DNA from: Ampullaceana balthica
Taxonomy: Eukaryota; Mollusca; Gastropoda; Lymnaeidae
DNA length: 64,000 nucleotides
NCBI GenBank assembly: GCA_944989445.1
Contig: CALYLW010000284.1
Coordinates: 563,001 to 627,000 of the forward strand
Direction of reading: 5' to 3'
Shown here: positions 32,599 through 43,965 of the stretch, one piece after another
Layout: every line of letters starts with the position of its first letter
Numbering within the stretch: position 1 is the first letter of the stretch
Notes under the pieces: model-generated
Database searches by the model: none
What the model was told of the DNA's origin: nothing
What the model saw: only the letters and a program-made list of their open reading frames with translations
Position numbers and translations under genes: made by a program

Positions 32599-33957
32599 TC
32601 AAAGGTTTAACTTATCTGGGACTTTGATTGTCCTGTTTGACCTTCTCAGTGGCTGTTGATTTGGTGACTCAAGATTCTGACCATCTGGACTCTCTAGCTC
32701 AGGGAGTCTAGGATTTAAATCCTTAATTCCAGAATTTACATTTTCTGACTCTAGAATACTTGGTTCACTCATAGCAACAGACATTGGTTGTGGAACAAAC
32801 TGAGTTGGTGTGAACCGGTCAGATCTGGTGGGATTGACAGATTCGCACTCATTATCTGCACAAGTTATTTTTAACTGGTCTGCATGTCTACGGACAATAA
32901 GTCCATTATTTGTTTTTACTTTATAAGACACAGGTCCTGTACATTGAACAATTTGACCTGGTATCCATTTTTCCCCTCTCCCATAATTTCTCAGATACAC
33001 ATAATCATTAACCCCAAACTCTCTCTCAATGGATGTTTTGTCATGATTTAATTTTTGTGTATGTTGATGTTGGGAAACAGAACTTTGAACAGTTGGATGT
33101 AGTAGGTCTAGGTGAGTTTTAATTTTTCTACCACACAGCAATTCGCATGGTGCAACACCTGTTGTTATATGAGGAGTTGTGCGGTATTTGGCTAAGAACC
33201 TGTTAACTCTTTCTCTGAGAGAAAATTTGTTACCCGTACCCATTTTTACCATAGCGGTTTTGAATATGCCTACCGCTCTTTCAGCCCAACCATTCCCAGC
33301 AGGATGATAGTGTGATGTGCTTATATGCTCAATACCATTTGCTATACAAAATAGTTTAAATTCATGAGCAGTGAAACTAGGCCCATTATCTGAAACAATT
33401 TGATCAGGTAACCCATGGGTTGAAAATATTTCCTTAAGTTCTATAATGGTATCACTTGCAGTGATTGTGTTCATGATTTTAACTTCTAACCACTTAGAAT
33501 GTGAATCAATAACAATTAAGAACATTTTGTTCATGAAGGGTCCTGCAAAATCTACATGGATACGTTTCCATGGTTCGATTGGCCAATCCCAGTTTTGCAA
33601 AGGTGCTGTAGCTGGTTGATTTGAATGTTGTGCACAGCTTGAACAAAGCTTTACATATCTTTCAATATCAGCATCCATATGTGGCCACCAGAACCACAAT
33701 CGTGCAAGACTCTTCATTTTGGAAGAACCAAGATGTGTATCATGTAAAGTTCTTAAAACTTCTTTTTGTAACATTTTAGGTATAATAACCCTTGACCTCC
33801 ATAGCACACATCCATCTTCTAGACTTAACTCTAATTTTCTTATTTTATATGGCCTTAAATCATCATTCACTGACTCTTCAGGCCAACCATTCTTACAGTA
33901 CTCATATACTTTTATCAAGCACTCATCTTTTTGTGTTTCTCTCTTAGCATCATTCAT
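32599..33957 (-). CDS. Ty3/gypsy integrase in a separate overlapping frame
   Basis: 452 codons. An HHCC zinc-binding module (H72, H75, C105, C108) is followed by the catalytic core with D136 (VDFAGPF), D190 (SDNGPSF) and E226 (NGWAERAV), all present. A GPY/F-like module follows at about 333-365 (WIPGQIV, then TGPVSYKV). Its ATG overlaps the end of the preceding frame in ATGAATGA, placing integrase in +1 relative to RT. In most Ty3/gypsy elements integrase is fused to RT-RNase H. Here it could be made by frameshift or reinitiation, or the split could be an inactivating indel. Confidence 0.9.
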   Translation of the reverse strand: MNDAKRETQKDECLIKVYEYCKNGWPEESVNDDLRPYKIRKLELSLEDGCVLWRSRVIIPKMLQKEVLRTLHDTHLGSSKMKSLARLWFWWPHMDADIERYVKLCSSCAQHSNQPATAPLQNWDWPIEPWKRIHVDFAGPFMNKMFLIVIDSHSKWLEVKIMNTITASDTIIELKEIFSTHGLPDQIVSDNGPSFTAHEFKLFCIANGIEHISTSHYHPAGNGWAERAVGIFKTAMVKMGTGNKFSLRERVNRFLAKYRTTPHITTGVAPCELLCGRKIKTHLDLLHPTVQSSVSQHQHTQKLNHDKTSIEREFGVNDYVYLRNYGRGEKWIPGQIVQCTGPVSYKVKTNNGLIVRRHADQLKITCADNECESVNPTRSDRFTPTQFVPQPMSVAMSEPSILESENVNSGIKDLNPRLPELESPDGQNLESPNQQPLRRSNRTIKVPDKLNL

Positions 33958-36679
33958 TTATATTGGAGTTATCCATGATAGTGAAAAGAACAAATACATC
34001 TTCTGGTACATAGCTAAGGCTTTGGTTTTTTAAAGGCAAACGACTAAGACCATCTGCACTATTCTCAGATCCAGGTTTGTATTTCAATTCATAATTGTAT
34101 GCGGCTAATGTGATAGCCCACCTTTGCACCCTTGGTGAGTCATGCTCAGTCAGGGGCTTGTTTTCCCCAAACAAACCTAGTATAGGCTTATGATCTGTAA
34201 AGATAGTGAACTCCCTACCAAACAGAAACTTGTGAAATTTCTTAACACCAAAAATGATGCCCAAGCCTTCCCTATCTAACTGAGAATAATTTTTCTCAGC
34301 CTGGTTCAAAGATCTACTGGCAAAAGCAATGGGTCTGTCACAATTTTCATCTATGTGAGATAAAACTGCTCCTAAACCCTCTGGTGAAGCATCACATGTT
34401 AAGATAAGTCTTTTCCCTGGGTCATAGTGAGTTAGCAAGGTGTCGGAAGACAAAGCTTCTTTTGCTGCATTAAAAGAAGCATCTTGTTGTTTACCCCAGT
34501 GCCAAGTTGCATTTTTCTGCAGCAGCTTGTACAGTGGTGATAGTTTATCAGACATATTCCCTATGAACTTTGCATAGTAATTTATCAAGCCCAAAAAAGC
34601 TCTTAGCTGTTGGGTATTTTTAGGTTTGGGTGCTTCTTTAATGGCTTTTGTTTTCTCAGGTTGAGGTCTGAGACCTTGCTTGCTCAATTTATAACCCAGA
34701 AAACTAATATCTGTCAGCATGAATTGACATTTATCTTTGTTTATTTTTAAACCTTTTTCACCGACTATTTTCAAGACTTTATCAAGTGTTTGAAGATGTT
34801 CAGTGTCATTCTTACCAGTTATGTATAAATTGTCAAAGTAAACACAAACATTTGGAATGTCCTGAAAAATACTGTCCATGACAGCTTGGAAAATTCCAGG
34901 GCTGGATGATATCCCAAAACATAGTCTTTCATATTGGTATAGTCCCTTATGTGTGTTTATTGTCGTATAGACTTTTGAATCCGGATGAAGTTCTAGTTGA
35001 GTGTAAGCATGACTAAAGTCTAATTCAGTGAATTTGTCTCCTCCTGCTAACTTCAAAGAAATATCCTCAATGTTAGGAATAGGGTACCTATTTAGCTCTA
35101 TTTGCTTATTCAATGTAGCTTTATAGTCTCCACAAATTCTTACAGAACCATCCTTCTTTAATACTGGCACAATGGGCGTTGCCCAATCAGAATAGTCTAC
35201 CTTCTTTATGATGCCATTAGCTTCTAATCTGCTTAGCTCCTTTTCAATTTTATCCCTCATTGCATAAGGTGGAACTCTAGCTTTGCAGTATCTTGGATTT
35301 GCATCTTTAATGCTTATCTTCACTGTCCTATCATTTAGTAATCCTGTATTACTAAAGACACCTTCATTTTCAGATAAAACTTTATCTATTGAAGTAAAAC
35401 TAGATTCTCTTGTTTCGTTCACTGAAAATATACTCTCCCAATCTAACCTAAGATCAACTAACCAGTTCCTACCTAGTAATGGTGGTCCATTCCCTTCAAC
35501 TACAAGAAGAGGAAGTTTAACACTTTTACCATTATAGCTTGTATGAACTATACACTCTCCTATCACTGGAACATTGTCACCTGTGTATGTTGTTAGGCAC
35601 TTGTGACATGGTTGTAGAGGCACTGATCCTCCTGTGACAGCGTCAAAGTCCTTCTTTGTGATGACGGTTAGAGATGCTCCCGTGTCTAGCTGGAAGATGA
35701 TGCTCTTACCGTTGATACCAACTGGTACGTTGATGGGAGCATGACTTGTTGAATACACAGAGAACAGGTTGAACTCCGGCTGCGGATCAGTTCGAGCATT
35801 TTCACTGGTAGAGTGGTTCATTGGTTGGGTTAGGTTGTCTTGGTGATAGTGACAGTTAACATAGTGCTGCCTTTGGTTGCGGTACTGTCTTGACTGGCTA
35901 GATCTAGCAACAGACGAAGACTTTGCAAAGCAGGCCTTGACAATGTGACCTTGCTTACCGCACTTATAGCAAGTTGCTGACTTGAATTTGCACTGATGAG
36001 ATGCATGGGGACCGTTGCATCGATGACATTTTTGATAATTATTACTAGATTTAGATCTAGGTTTTGAACTAGCAGGCTGTTTAGCATAAGTTGTACTGCT
36101 CTGATGGGGTTGGTGTTCGATGACTGACCTGCTGTCTACTGCATGGATCGCTGAAGGCGTCAGAGATCTGGCCGCATCGGATGACTGCTGGAATGAAGTT
36201 GCAAGTTGTATTGATTTCTCCAATGTCAGATCTGTCTCGAGAAGCAACTTTCTCTGCATATCAGGACTGTTCACACCGGTGACAAACTTTTCACATAGTC
36301 TGTCAGACAGGGTGTTGCCAAATTCACAGAATTCACTTAGATGACGTAGTGCTGCAACATATTCCGATATAGACTCGTTTGGTTGACGAGTCCTACCGTC
36401 AAATCTGGCTCGACACAGGAACTTTGGTGGTGCCGGCGCATGGTGATCTGTGAGGAGTTTGCTCAGCTCGTTAAAGCTCTTGGTAGCTGGACTAGATGGT
36501 GCACATAAGTCCTTTAATAGCCTAAATTGTTGAGCCCCTATGACTGTCAACAAAACAGCTCTCTTCTTGGCTTCTATCGTCACGTCGTTAGCTTCAAGGT
36601 AGAAACTTAACCTATCTAAATAATCATGAATGTTTTCTTCACTAGAATTAAATTCATGTATCTGGCCATACAGAGCCAT
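33950..36679 (-). CDS. Gag-protease-reverse transcriptase-RNase H polyprotein
   Basis: 909 codons from the first ATG (MALYGQIHEF). The frame is open further back into the primer site, but the codon there is TTG. Gag fills the N-terminal third and ends in two CCHC-like zinc knuckles (about residues 218-252). An aspartic protease DTGA follows at about 332. RT shows VRICGDYK and FTELDFSHAY (first catalytic Asp). The catalytic box reads YFDN where YxDD is expected, with Asn at about residue 617 (codon 34831-34829). RNase H has LTCDAS, AEKNY and IFTDHKP. A Gag-like retrotransposon capsid and replication enzyme set is expected; this copy's RT is probably inactive. The frame ends at TGA inside the start of the integrase frame. 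Confidence 0.93.
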   Translation of the reverse strand: MALYGQIHEFNSSEENIHDYLDRLSFYLEANDVTIEAKKRAVLLTVIGAQQFRLLKDLCAPSSPATKSFNELSKLLTDHHAPAPPKFLCRARFDGRTRQPNESISEYVAALRHLSEFCEFGNTLSDRLCEKFVTGVNSPDMQRKLLLETDLTLEKSIQLATSFQQSSDAARSLTPSAIHAVDSRSVIEHQPHQSSTTYAKQPASSKPRSKSSNNYQKCHRCNGPHASHQCKFKSATCYKCGKQGHIVKACFAKSSSVARSSQSRQYRNQRQHYVNCHYHQDNLTQPMNHSTSENARTDPQPEFNLFSVYSTSHAPINVPVGINGKSIIFQLDTGASLTVITKKDFDAVTGGSVPLQPCHKCLTTYTGDNVPVIGECIVHTSYNGKSVKLPLLVVEGNGPPLLGRNWLVDLRLDWESIFSVNETRESSFTSIDKVLSENEGVFSNTGLLNDRTVKISIKDANPRYCKARVPPYAMRDKIEKELSRLEANGIIKKVDYSDWATPIVPVLKKDGSVRICGDYKATLNKQIELNRYPIPNIEDISLKLAGGDKFTELDFSHAYTQLELHPDSKVYTTINTHKGLYQYERLCFGISSSPGIFQAVMDSIFQDIPNVCVYFDNLYITGKNDTEHLQTLDKVLKIVGEKGLKINKDKCQFMLTDISFLGYKLSKQGLRPQPEKTKAIKEAPKPKNTQQLRAFLGLINYYAKFIGNMSDKLSPLYKLLQKNATWHWGKQQDASFNAAKEALSSDTLLTHYDPGKRLILTCDASPEGLGAVLSHIDENCDRPIAFASRSLNQAEKNYSQLDREGLGIIFGVKKFHKFLFGREFTIFTDHKPILGLFGENKPLTEHDSPRVQRWAITLAAYNYELKYKPGSENSADGLSRLPLKNQSLSYVPEDVFVLFTIMDNSNINE

Positions 36680-36758
36680 TATCCAATAAATACTTAGCAA
36701 ATATGCTCTAGCAAGCTTCTTTTTAAGTAAGCATGTGCTCTTTTTAGTGGATTGATTA

Positions 36759-36771
36759 ATCCTCGTCGCCA
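36759..36771 (-). promoter_or_regulatory. Primer-binding site matching tRNA-Ser(GCT)
   Basis: One base inside the 5' LTR the minus strand reads TGGCGACGAGGAT. From memory, eukaryotic tRNA-Ser(GCT) ends ATCCTCGTCG plus CCA, so 13 bases would pair. Confidence 0.8.
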
Positions 36772-36772
36772 A

Positions 36773-36956
36773 TGAAGTAGATTTAGCCGATGTTATAATG
36801 ATACAACAGACGAAGAAGCCATCTTCTACAGTACCTTGTTTATTTCTGTATCATAAAAACGGAACTCAACATGTAAGGGACATCACTCAAACATTATAAG
36901 ACTAATACTAATAACAGAGAGTGAGCTCCCCCAAGAATAAAGCTTAATATATTACA
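36773..36956 (-). repeat. 5' LTR of the Ty3/gypsy element
   Basis: 184 bp; pairs with 32013-32196. It should contain the element's promoter on the minus strand, though I see no strong TATA box. Confidence 0.96.
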
Positions 36957-36961
36957 CATTT

Positions 36962-39900
36962 GGTATGTTATATTTTAATGTATTAAATATTCTCTCTTTT
37001 GTGTACAGAGGTGTTGTGCGTCATTGATTGTATGTGTTTAGATATTGTAGTTGTAGTATTTGAAGTGTAGTTTTAGACTAGTTAAGTAATATTATTTAAG
37101 TTAAGTATTGTAATACTGGGGGCTAGAGCCAAATTTAATAATATTACTCCTAGACGACAGAGTCAATACGGGTGTTGGTGTCTAGTATATAGACATCAGT
37201 ACTTAACAGGTACCCGGGAACCCGTGTACCCGTTGCCGTGCAATTACCCAAGTAGTAACCGTGAAAATATGGCTGCTATATGCCCAAGGTGGCCAAACTG
37301 CGGCTCTTCTGTGTTCACATTGCGGCTCGCAAAAACTTATGAAATTAAAACTTTTCGTTAAAAATATATACTTTGAAGTACGTTTAACAAGAAAATGCTT
37401 AAGACGGGAAATAAAATAAGGTCCCAACAATCTACAATGTGCAACCTATTTTTATACAAATTTTTCTCTGTACATGAAATAAAAATTGTTAAACACAAAA
37501 ATATTTTAGTTCGTTCAATGAATCAATGACAGAAAGTTAACTTGTCTTTGAAATACACCGACAAAATTGAGTTACCGGTTGAGAGGATCCAATATTGTTT
37601 ATGTAATTCCACTTAATCCTCCCTCCACTCCTATCCCCACTATACTTAAAAAGCATCTAATCTTTTATTGTTTTTTTGATAAAAAATATATATATAATTC
37701 AGTAGCTCAAAGATTTTAATTGCAAAAAAAAATGAAAGCTTTTAAAAAAAAATAATCTGGACATAAGCAAGGGTTTGCACATGATTTTGCGTTGACTTAA
37801 ATTCTAAAAGTTGAAGGGAGCGATTGGTGTTTAGATGGTTGGTGATGTAAACTGTAACCACCCGCCCACATGTGTCGGCATGCTGATTGGTCGTCAGCGG
37901 AAGATTTGGATTGAAAACATAAAATATTCTACAGGGCTGATTTTCGGCTCAAGATAGGCGAATGAAGAGATCGTTGGATGTTGATGTGTACATGTCCGTC
38001 CCCCCCCTCCAAGTACCAAACGACCAAAATGGTCACGAGATTGATGATGGTGACTATTTAAGGAATTAATGTAATTTAATGAACGTAAACAGTAAATTAC
38101 ACGAATTTTTTTAATAAATCATATTCCATATAACTATTATTGTAGAAACTAAAGAAAACTGCATTCATGTTTACAACACGAGTACACGAGAAGAAGACTG
38201 GAATTTACATTGCTGCTTCTTATAAAAGCTGGGCACATTTTGGACCCAACAGTGAATACACTGTTAATTTTCTCTGATTGCATGTCACCCGTTCTCTTGC
38301 AATATATATATATATAATTTATATAGTGCTGTATCCCAGTAAGGAAATTGTGAAGATAATAACATACATATAAGTATTAAATAAACATTCATAGCATAAC
38401 AACCACATAAATTACAGCACATTACACATACGCTACGTTAATCATTAAAAGAAATGTTGTTTAATTCATTTTGAAAATAAATTTTGGAAAAGATATATCT
38501 TAAGTGTAGTCATGAAGGACTTGGTTGTTTGAATACTACGGATGTGTAACGGTAGAGAATTCCATTTTTTAAATATGTATATATATATATATATATATAT
38601 AAACTATGTGAAATAAAAAAAAACCAAGCCTTTGCTGGCTTTATTACAAAAAATCAAAATTTTTTATCCTTTTAGGCAAACGACAACCTAAAGCAAAATA
38701 AGATTGGATTTTCCCGGTAGCGTTAATTGAATTCTGCCATTTTGTTTGTGGGAGTACTCACTATGATACACAAAATGTCTATACGTTTTATGTGCATAAA
38801 AGTTGGAAAGTACCAAAGCAGACCCCATCATTATGGGGACGGCTAACAGATGCCTTCAAACTTAACAGTGGCCTTCAATCTATATAATAGCTTTGAGACA
38901 CATCTCATCTCGTGAAAATATTGGGGGCTCGGCTAGAAATACTCAATGTCATCTTTAAAGTTTTCTGGAATTTTGTCACTTTCGATTAAAACAGTTTTGT
39001 GAAATTATAATTCTGTTATTTGAAATTTAGGATTATAACTTGCATTAAAATAAATTTGAAACGTTCTTAAAACTGCGGATGAAAATATTTGTATTCACGT
39101 TTCATTTGGCAATTTATTTTAAGGCATTGCTCATTTCGGTTCATGGCATGGTACTGAAATAAGAATCAGATTGCAAAGTAGCGGTAAGAAATGGTATTTA
39201 AGTAACAACGCATGTCCCCGTTTTGAAAATCGTTATATTTCTTAAAAAGATTTTTTCTTTTTATTAACGTGTTTTTTTCTTTTTTAAGGATCAGTTTAAC
39301 AGTATGTGAATATTGATGAGTATTTTAATTGTAAAAAATAGTGTGGTAGTCAGTGGTAGTGCATATTAATTATCGTTGAGAGTTTACTACATAAAAATAA
39401 TTATAAACATAAATAAATTTTTGGAGTGATAGATAAAAGCTAATTTATATCGTATTAAAAATTAACTCGCATCGTAATTTCCTTTTCAAAATGTGAGCTT
39501 TAACGAGTGGTGTGTCGGATTTTAGCCAATAATTTAGCACAACCATCGTTTACAAGCTACTTCCGGTCCGGTCTTCCGATTACCCTGTTCCTCTAGTAAT
39601 TCTAGTTGAACATAAAGTAGTGTTAACTTTACTAACAATTTTTAGGTAATATTTATTTAAATTAAATAAAAATGTATGCAGAGCTAAATGAATAAATAAT
39701 ATTTTTATTTTTTAAACTTACCATTTATTGTTATAGCCTTTTTGCAGAACATTATTTATCAGAACATTATTTAAAAATCCTCATTATTCTCTATGAAAAT
39801 CGTCTCACTTTTTGGCATACTAATCTCAGACTAGTACAAAATAATTTAAAAAATAGAACGAAAACAACATTATAAATTTGTGGACTATTTGGCTCAAGTA

Positions 39901-40676
39901 TAAAACTTAAGGCGTCTAAAATATACCATCCACATTGATCTTGAATCTAACTTGTTGATTAAAAAAATATCTGTTGTCAACTTATATGACATCATCATTT
40001 ATGTGAAATATATACTTACTTAGTATTTTTTTGCATGCTTAAATTTAATATTATGTTATATACCCACATGACATTCTATTTTTTTAATGTTCTAATGAGC
40101 TTTAAGGCATATAGAAGATAGGTAAGTAACAAATTCTAAACGTAATTGTTAGTGAGTGAATCATTTTCTCCATGTCATTAATTCTTGTAGATTTTATCAA
40201 GTGCCTATTCATTAATTTGTTATTATGAACTGAAGATATCTGATGTAAAACGGGTTTTACTAGCATACGTGAGAGTATGGGAAATTGCAAAAAATATTTT
40301 GCAAGATATAAGGTGTCAAAAGAATTCTGTTTGTAAAAGAGGTATCAGAGATGTGTCTGCTACTGTTGTTATTTCACTGTGGGCTAAAAGTTTTTAAAAT
40401 AAAGTTGTTTACATACATTTGATTTTCTGAATTTTTTTTATAATAAAAAATGTAGTTTTTAGAAGAACTCCGAGATTCCCCTCCCCCCCCCCATTTTTGT
40501 GGGTTTTTAAAAGTGGGGATAGTTTTGTTATGACGTAATAATGGAACTAATGAAATATTATTGACATTTTATTATAGAAAAGCTTGTAAATATTTTGGAA
40601 GGGAAATTACGGGAAAACAGCACATTAAACAAACACTTTGAATGAGTTGAGTCGCAATATATTATTAAGATGAACA
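36962..40676. other. No host gene seen; AT-rich with dispersed repeats
   Basis: 37285-37325 (ggtggccaaactgcggctct) resembles the end of a hAT-type MITE, without a partner end. (TA)n runs lie at 38306-38316 and 38576-38600. Nothing else was recognised outside 38310-38570. Confidence 0.5.
38310..38572 (+). repeat. Dispersed repeat, copy 1 (pair with 58030-58300)
   Basis: tatagtgctgtatcccagta through gagaattccatttttt aligns with 58030-58300 in the same orientation over about 250 bp. Copy 2 keeps a stretch (agccgggctcacggcgcttt) that this copy lacks. Confidence 0.85.
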
Positions 40677-40881
40677 CAGAGCGGTCTTTACACCATTGTG
40701 GGCCCTTGGGCAAGGAAATGATGTTGGATCCCTGGACAGAGAAAGAGTGCGCCCCCCCCCACAGCAGGAATAAAAAATAAATATACATACTATATATAAA
40801 AAAAACGTCTTTCCATGGGCCTCCTATGCTGGTGGGCGCCCGGGCAAATGCTCAACGGGCCTATGCGTTAAGACCGCCCTG
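40677..40881. mobile_element. 205-bp hAT MITE
   Basis: Inverted ends CAGAGCGGTCTTTAC and CAGGGCGGTCTTAAC. GATGAACA flanks it exactly on both sides (40669-40676 and 40882-40889). GGGCCC and GGGCGCCCGGG words lie inside. Confidence 0.95.
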
Positions 40882-41159
40882 GATGAACATTTGTAGTTTC
40901 TTTTAGACAAGGAGATAAACAATAATAATTTTATATATATAGACAACGAATGTAAAAAAATAGAAACGTTTGCCTTCATCAAAATACATATTTCCTGAAT
41001 GGTTTCATGAATTGCAATAAAGACAAATGTTTATTTTTTCCCGAGGGTTAGGGAATGTAATAATATTAATATCTACTGTTGTAGACCTTGACTAAATGCT
41101 ACCCTGAGGAAATACATTATCGTTTATATATCTTCATTCTTTCACTGGTCAGTACGTAC

Positions 41160-41775
41160 ACCATGATAGCCATTACCACCTTTAGCACCCATCATAAAGC
41201 CATTACCACCTTTAGCACCCATCCTACAGCCATTACCACCTTTGGCACCCATCCTACAGCCATTACTACATATATCACCAATCCTACATCCATTTCTACC
41301 TTTAGCACCCATCCTACAGCCATTACTACATATATCACCAATCCTACATCCATTTCTACCTTTAGCACCCATCCTACAGCCATTACCACCTTTGGCACCC
41401 ATCCTACAGGCATTACCACCTTTAGAACCCATCCTACAGCCATTACCAGCTTTAGCAACCATCCTACAGCCATTCTCACCTTTAGCACAGATTCTACATA
41501 CATTACCTCCTTTAGCACCCATCTTACAGCCATTTCCACCTTTAGCACCCATAATACAGCCATTATCACATTTAGCAACCATCCTACAGCCATTATCACC
41601 TTTAGCACACATCCTACAGCCATTACCAACTTTTGCACCCATCCTACAGCCATTATCATCTTTAGCACCCATCATCAGCTATTATCACATGTAGCACCCA
41701 TCCTACAACCATTTCCACCTTTAGCACAGATCATACAACAATTATCACCTTTAGCTCCCATTTTACAGCCATTAC
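41160..41775. repeat. 30-bp minisatellite, block 1
   Basis: About 20 units of cagccattaccacctttagc plus acccatccta. The 30-bp period keeps frames open on both strands, and no gene is inferred. Confidence 0.95.
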
Positions 41776-43384
41776 CTCATTTATAATGATGTATATTAAG
41801 CTATTCTTTTGATTGATAAAGAAATTTATCAAAGTATTTATTATTTTGATTAATACAATTCTTATTTGCACGACATTTACAAATCCACAATATAAAATTC
41901 CTTTACACATAGTCCGAGAAATTCTTTATTCGGAAACTTTTAATAATTTTATATTTTGTTTAGTGGTGATGTTATTTTTCTTTAAAGTTCTTACATGATT
42001 GTGCATTACAAATAATATCGGCAATAAGGATTATTAGTGCTAGAATATGCAATCGTGTAAAAAACTGAAAAATAGGTCCCAAAAAGATTGAAGAAATGTT
42101 GCATATACTGTGCATAAAGCAAGAGCAGTTTTTTTAAACCTTGTAACAACTGAATAACTTATATATTATAAAAGTACACATTATAAAAAAAATAATTTTT
42201 GAACCATTGAAAACCTGAAAGATTTTTAAAATTCGATGGGCATCTTTGTCTTTAATTTAATCCACTGTAATTAGAAATAAACTTTAAAATTGTTCAATAA
42301 TTAAATAGTTGCCTTAAAATAAATAAATACTCAATTTAATTAAAGTATGTGTTTGAGCATTATCAGTGAGGGAGTTACAAATAAATTCTTTTGAAAAAAT
42401 TATGAAAACAGATGTATGCAAGCAATGGAAGATTAAGCATATTATTATAAATTTAAAATGGTATCTTCATTTATTTAATTTTTTTGAAACTGACATTTAC
42501 ACAGTTTTACATTTAGACAGAAATAATGTATTGCGGACTACCTTTAAAGCATATGAAGAATAACGAACGAAAGGTAGCTTAATTGTTAGCATTTTTAAAA
42601 TAACACTTATAAAATGTTTTGATTACCCCAACATGTTCAGCAAACACTTTAGCAATGACAGCTTGTTGACATTGCACCACAAAACCTTGTTAATCAGGGC
42701 TAGACAAATCTTTCAGCGAGATCTACGTAAATAATATAGTGTGTGATTTTATCCAAGAGACGAGTTTTAAAGAATCAAATCCTGTAGTCCATGACGATTC
42801 ATGCTAGTCACTGTATCCAAATACATCTTTCATTCTTAATTTAATTTTACCGTCTATTTAATTCAACAAAAATGAATTAATTATCGATACTGTTCAGAGA
42901 CTTAAAGTTGTATTTTCTTTTAAACATGGGACATCAGATGTCGTTTACACAATAAATAGCTGATTTATTATTAGGATTGACATGTGAGTTTTCGATAAAC
43001 AATAGATATTTTTTTAAATAGTGAAAATTAGCAAACATATTTTCAACGAATTGCAGACAACAGATGTAAAAAAAAGAAGACTTAATTGGTTTACTTGAAT
43101 TTCAATCAAGGAAATGTTGCTGTATTATTTGGGATTCAGGAAAAGTTGGGGAATTTTATATACACTATTGTAGAACTTGACTAATAGCTGCCCTGAGGAA
43201 ATCCTCCATAATCTATTCAAAGACATAACATTATGATTTACATCTTGGATTCTTTCACTGGAAAGTCAATACATCATAAACAGCTCCCATCATAAATCTT
43301 TACCACGTGTGGCCTCCATCCTACAAATATTAACACATTTAATTCCCGTCCTGAAGCCGTTACAAACTTTAGAAACATCGAACA

Positions 43385-43965
43385 GTCATTACCACCTTCA
43401 GCACCCATCCTACAGCCATTACCACCTTTAGCACCCATCCTACAGCCATTACCACCTTTAGCACCCATCATAAAGCAATTACCACCTTTAGCACCCATCC
43501 TACAGGCATTACCACCTTTAGAACCAATCCTACAGCCATTACCAGCTTTAGCACAGATTCTACAACCATTACCTCATTAGCACCCATCTTTTAGCCATTT
43601 GCACCTTTAGCACCCTTAATACAGCAATTATCACATTTAGCACCCATCCTACAGCCATTATCACCTTTAGCACCCATCTTACAGCCATTTCCACCTTTAG
43701 CACACATAATACAGCCATTATCACATTTAGCACCCATCCTACAGCCATTATCACCTTTAGCACCCATCTTACAGCCATTTCCACCTTTAGCACCCATAAT
43801 ACAGCCATTATCACATTTAGCACCCATCCTACAGCCATTATCACATTTAGCACGCATCCTACAGCTATTATCACATTTAGCACCCATCCTACAACCATTA
43901 CCACCTTTAGCACAGATCATACAGCAATTATCACCTTTAGCTCCCATTTTACAGCCATTACCACA
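43385..43965. repeat. 30-bp minisatellite, block 2
   Basis: The same unit as block 1, with a 60-bp sub-pattern in which ccattatcacatttag alternates with ccatttccacctttag. Confidence 0.95.

Larger units (their letters stand above)
32013..36956 (-). mobile_element. Ty3/gypsy LTR retrotransposon, nearly intact
   Basis: 4944 bp bounded by 184-bp LTRs and a CATTT target duplication (32008-32012 and 36957-36961). On the minus strand the order is LTR, tRNA-Ser-type primer site, gag-protease-RT-RNase H frame, overlapping integrase frame, polypurine tract, LTR. The LTRs differ at one base, which suggests recent insertion. The PR-RT-RH-IN order defines Ty3/gypsy. A substitution in the RT catalytic box suggests this copy cannot drive its own reverse transcription. 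Confidence 0.96.

Noticed and set aside
33719..34033. Plus-strand 104-codon frame
   Set aside because: Antisense shadow of the retrotransposon pol frames.
37285..37325. Possible hAT end (GGTGGCCAAACTGCGGCTC)
   Set aside because: No partner end or target duplication within the expected distance; mentioned only in the region note.
41088..41786. 232-codon plus-strand frame and overlapping antisense frames
   Set aside because: 30-bp minisatellite; the same array is open in several frames and its other copies break elsewhere.
42366..42563. 65-codon frame duplicated exactly at 44554
   Set aside because: It is only repeated with the 2.19-kb unit; the third unit carries indels that destroy it.
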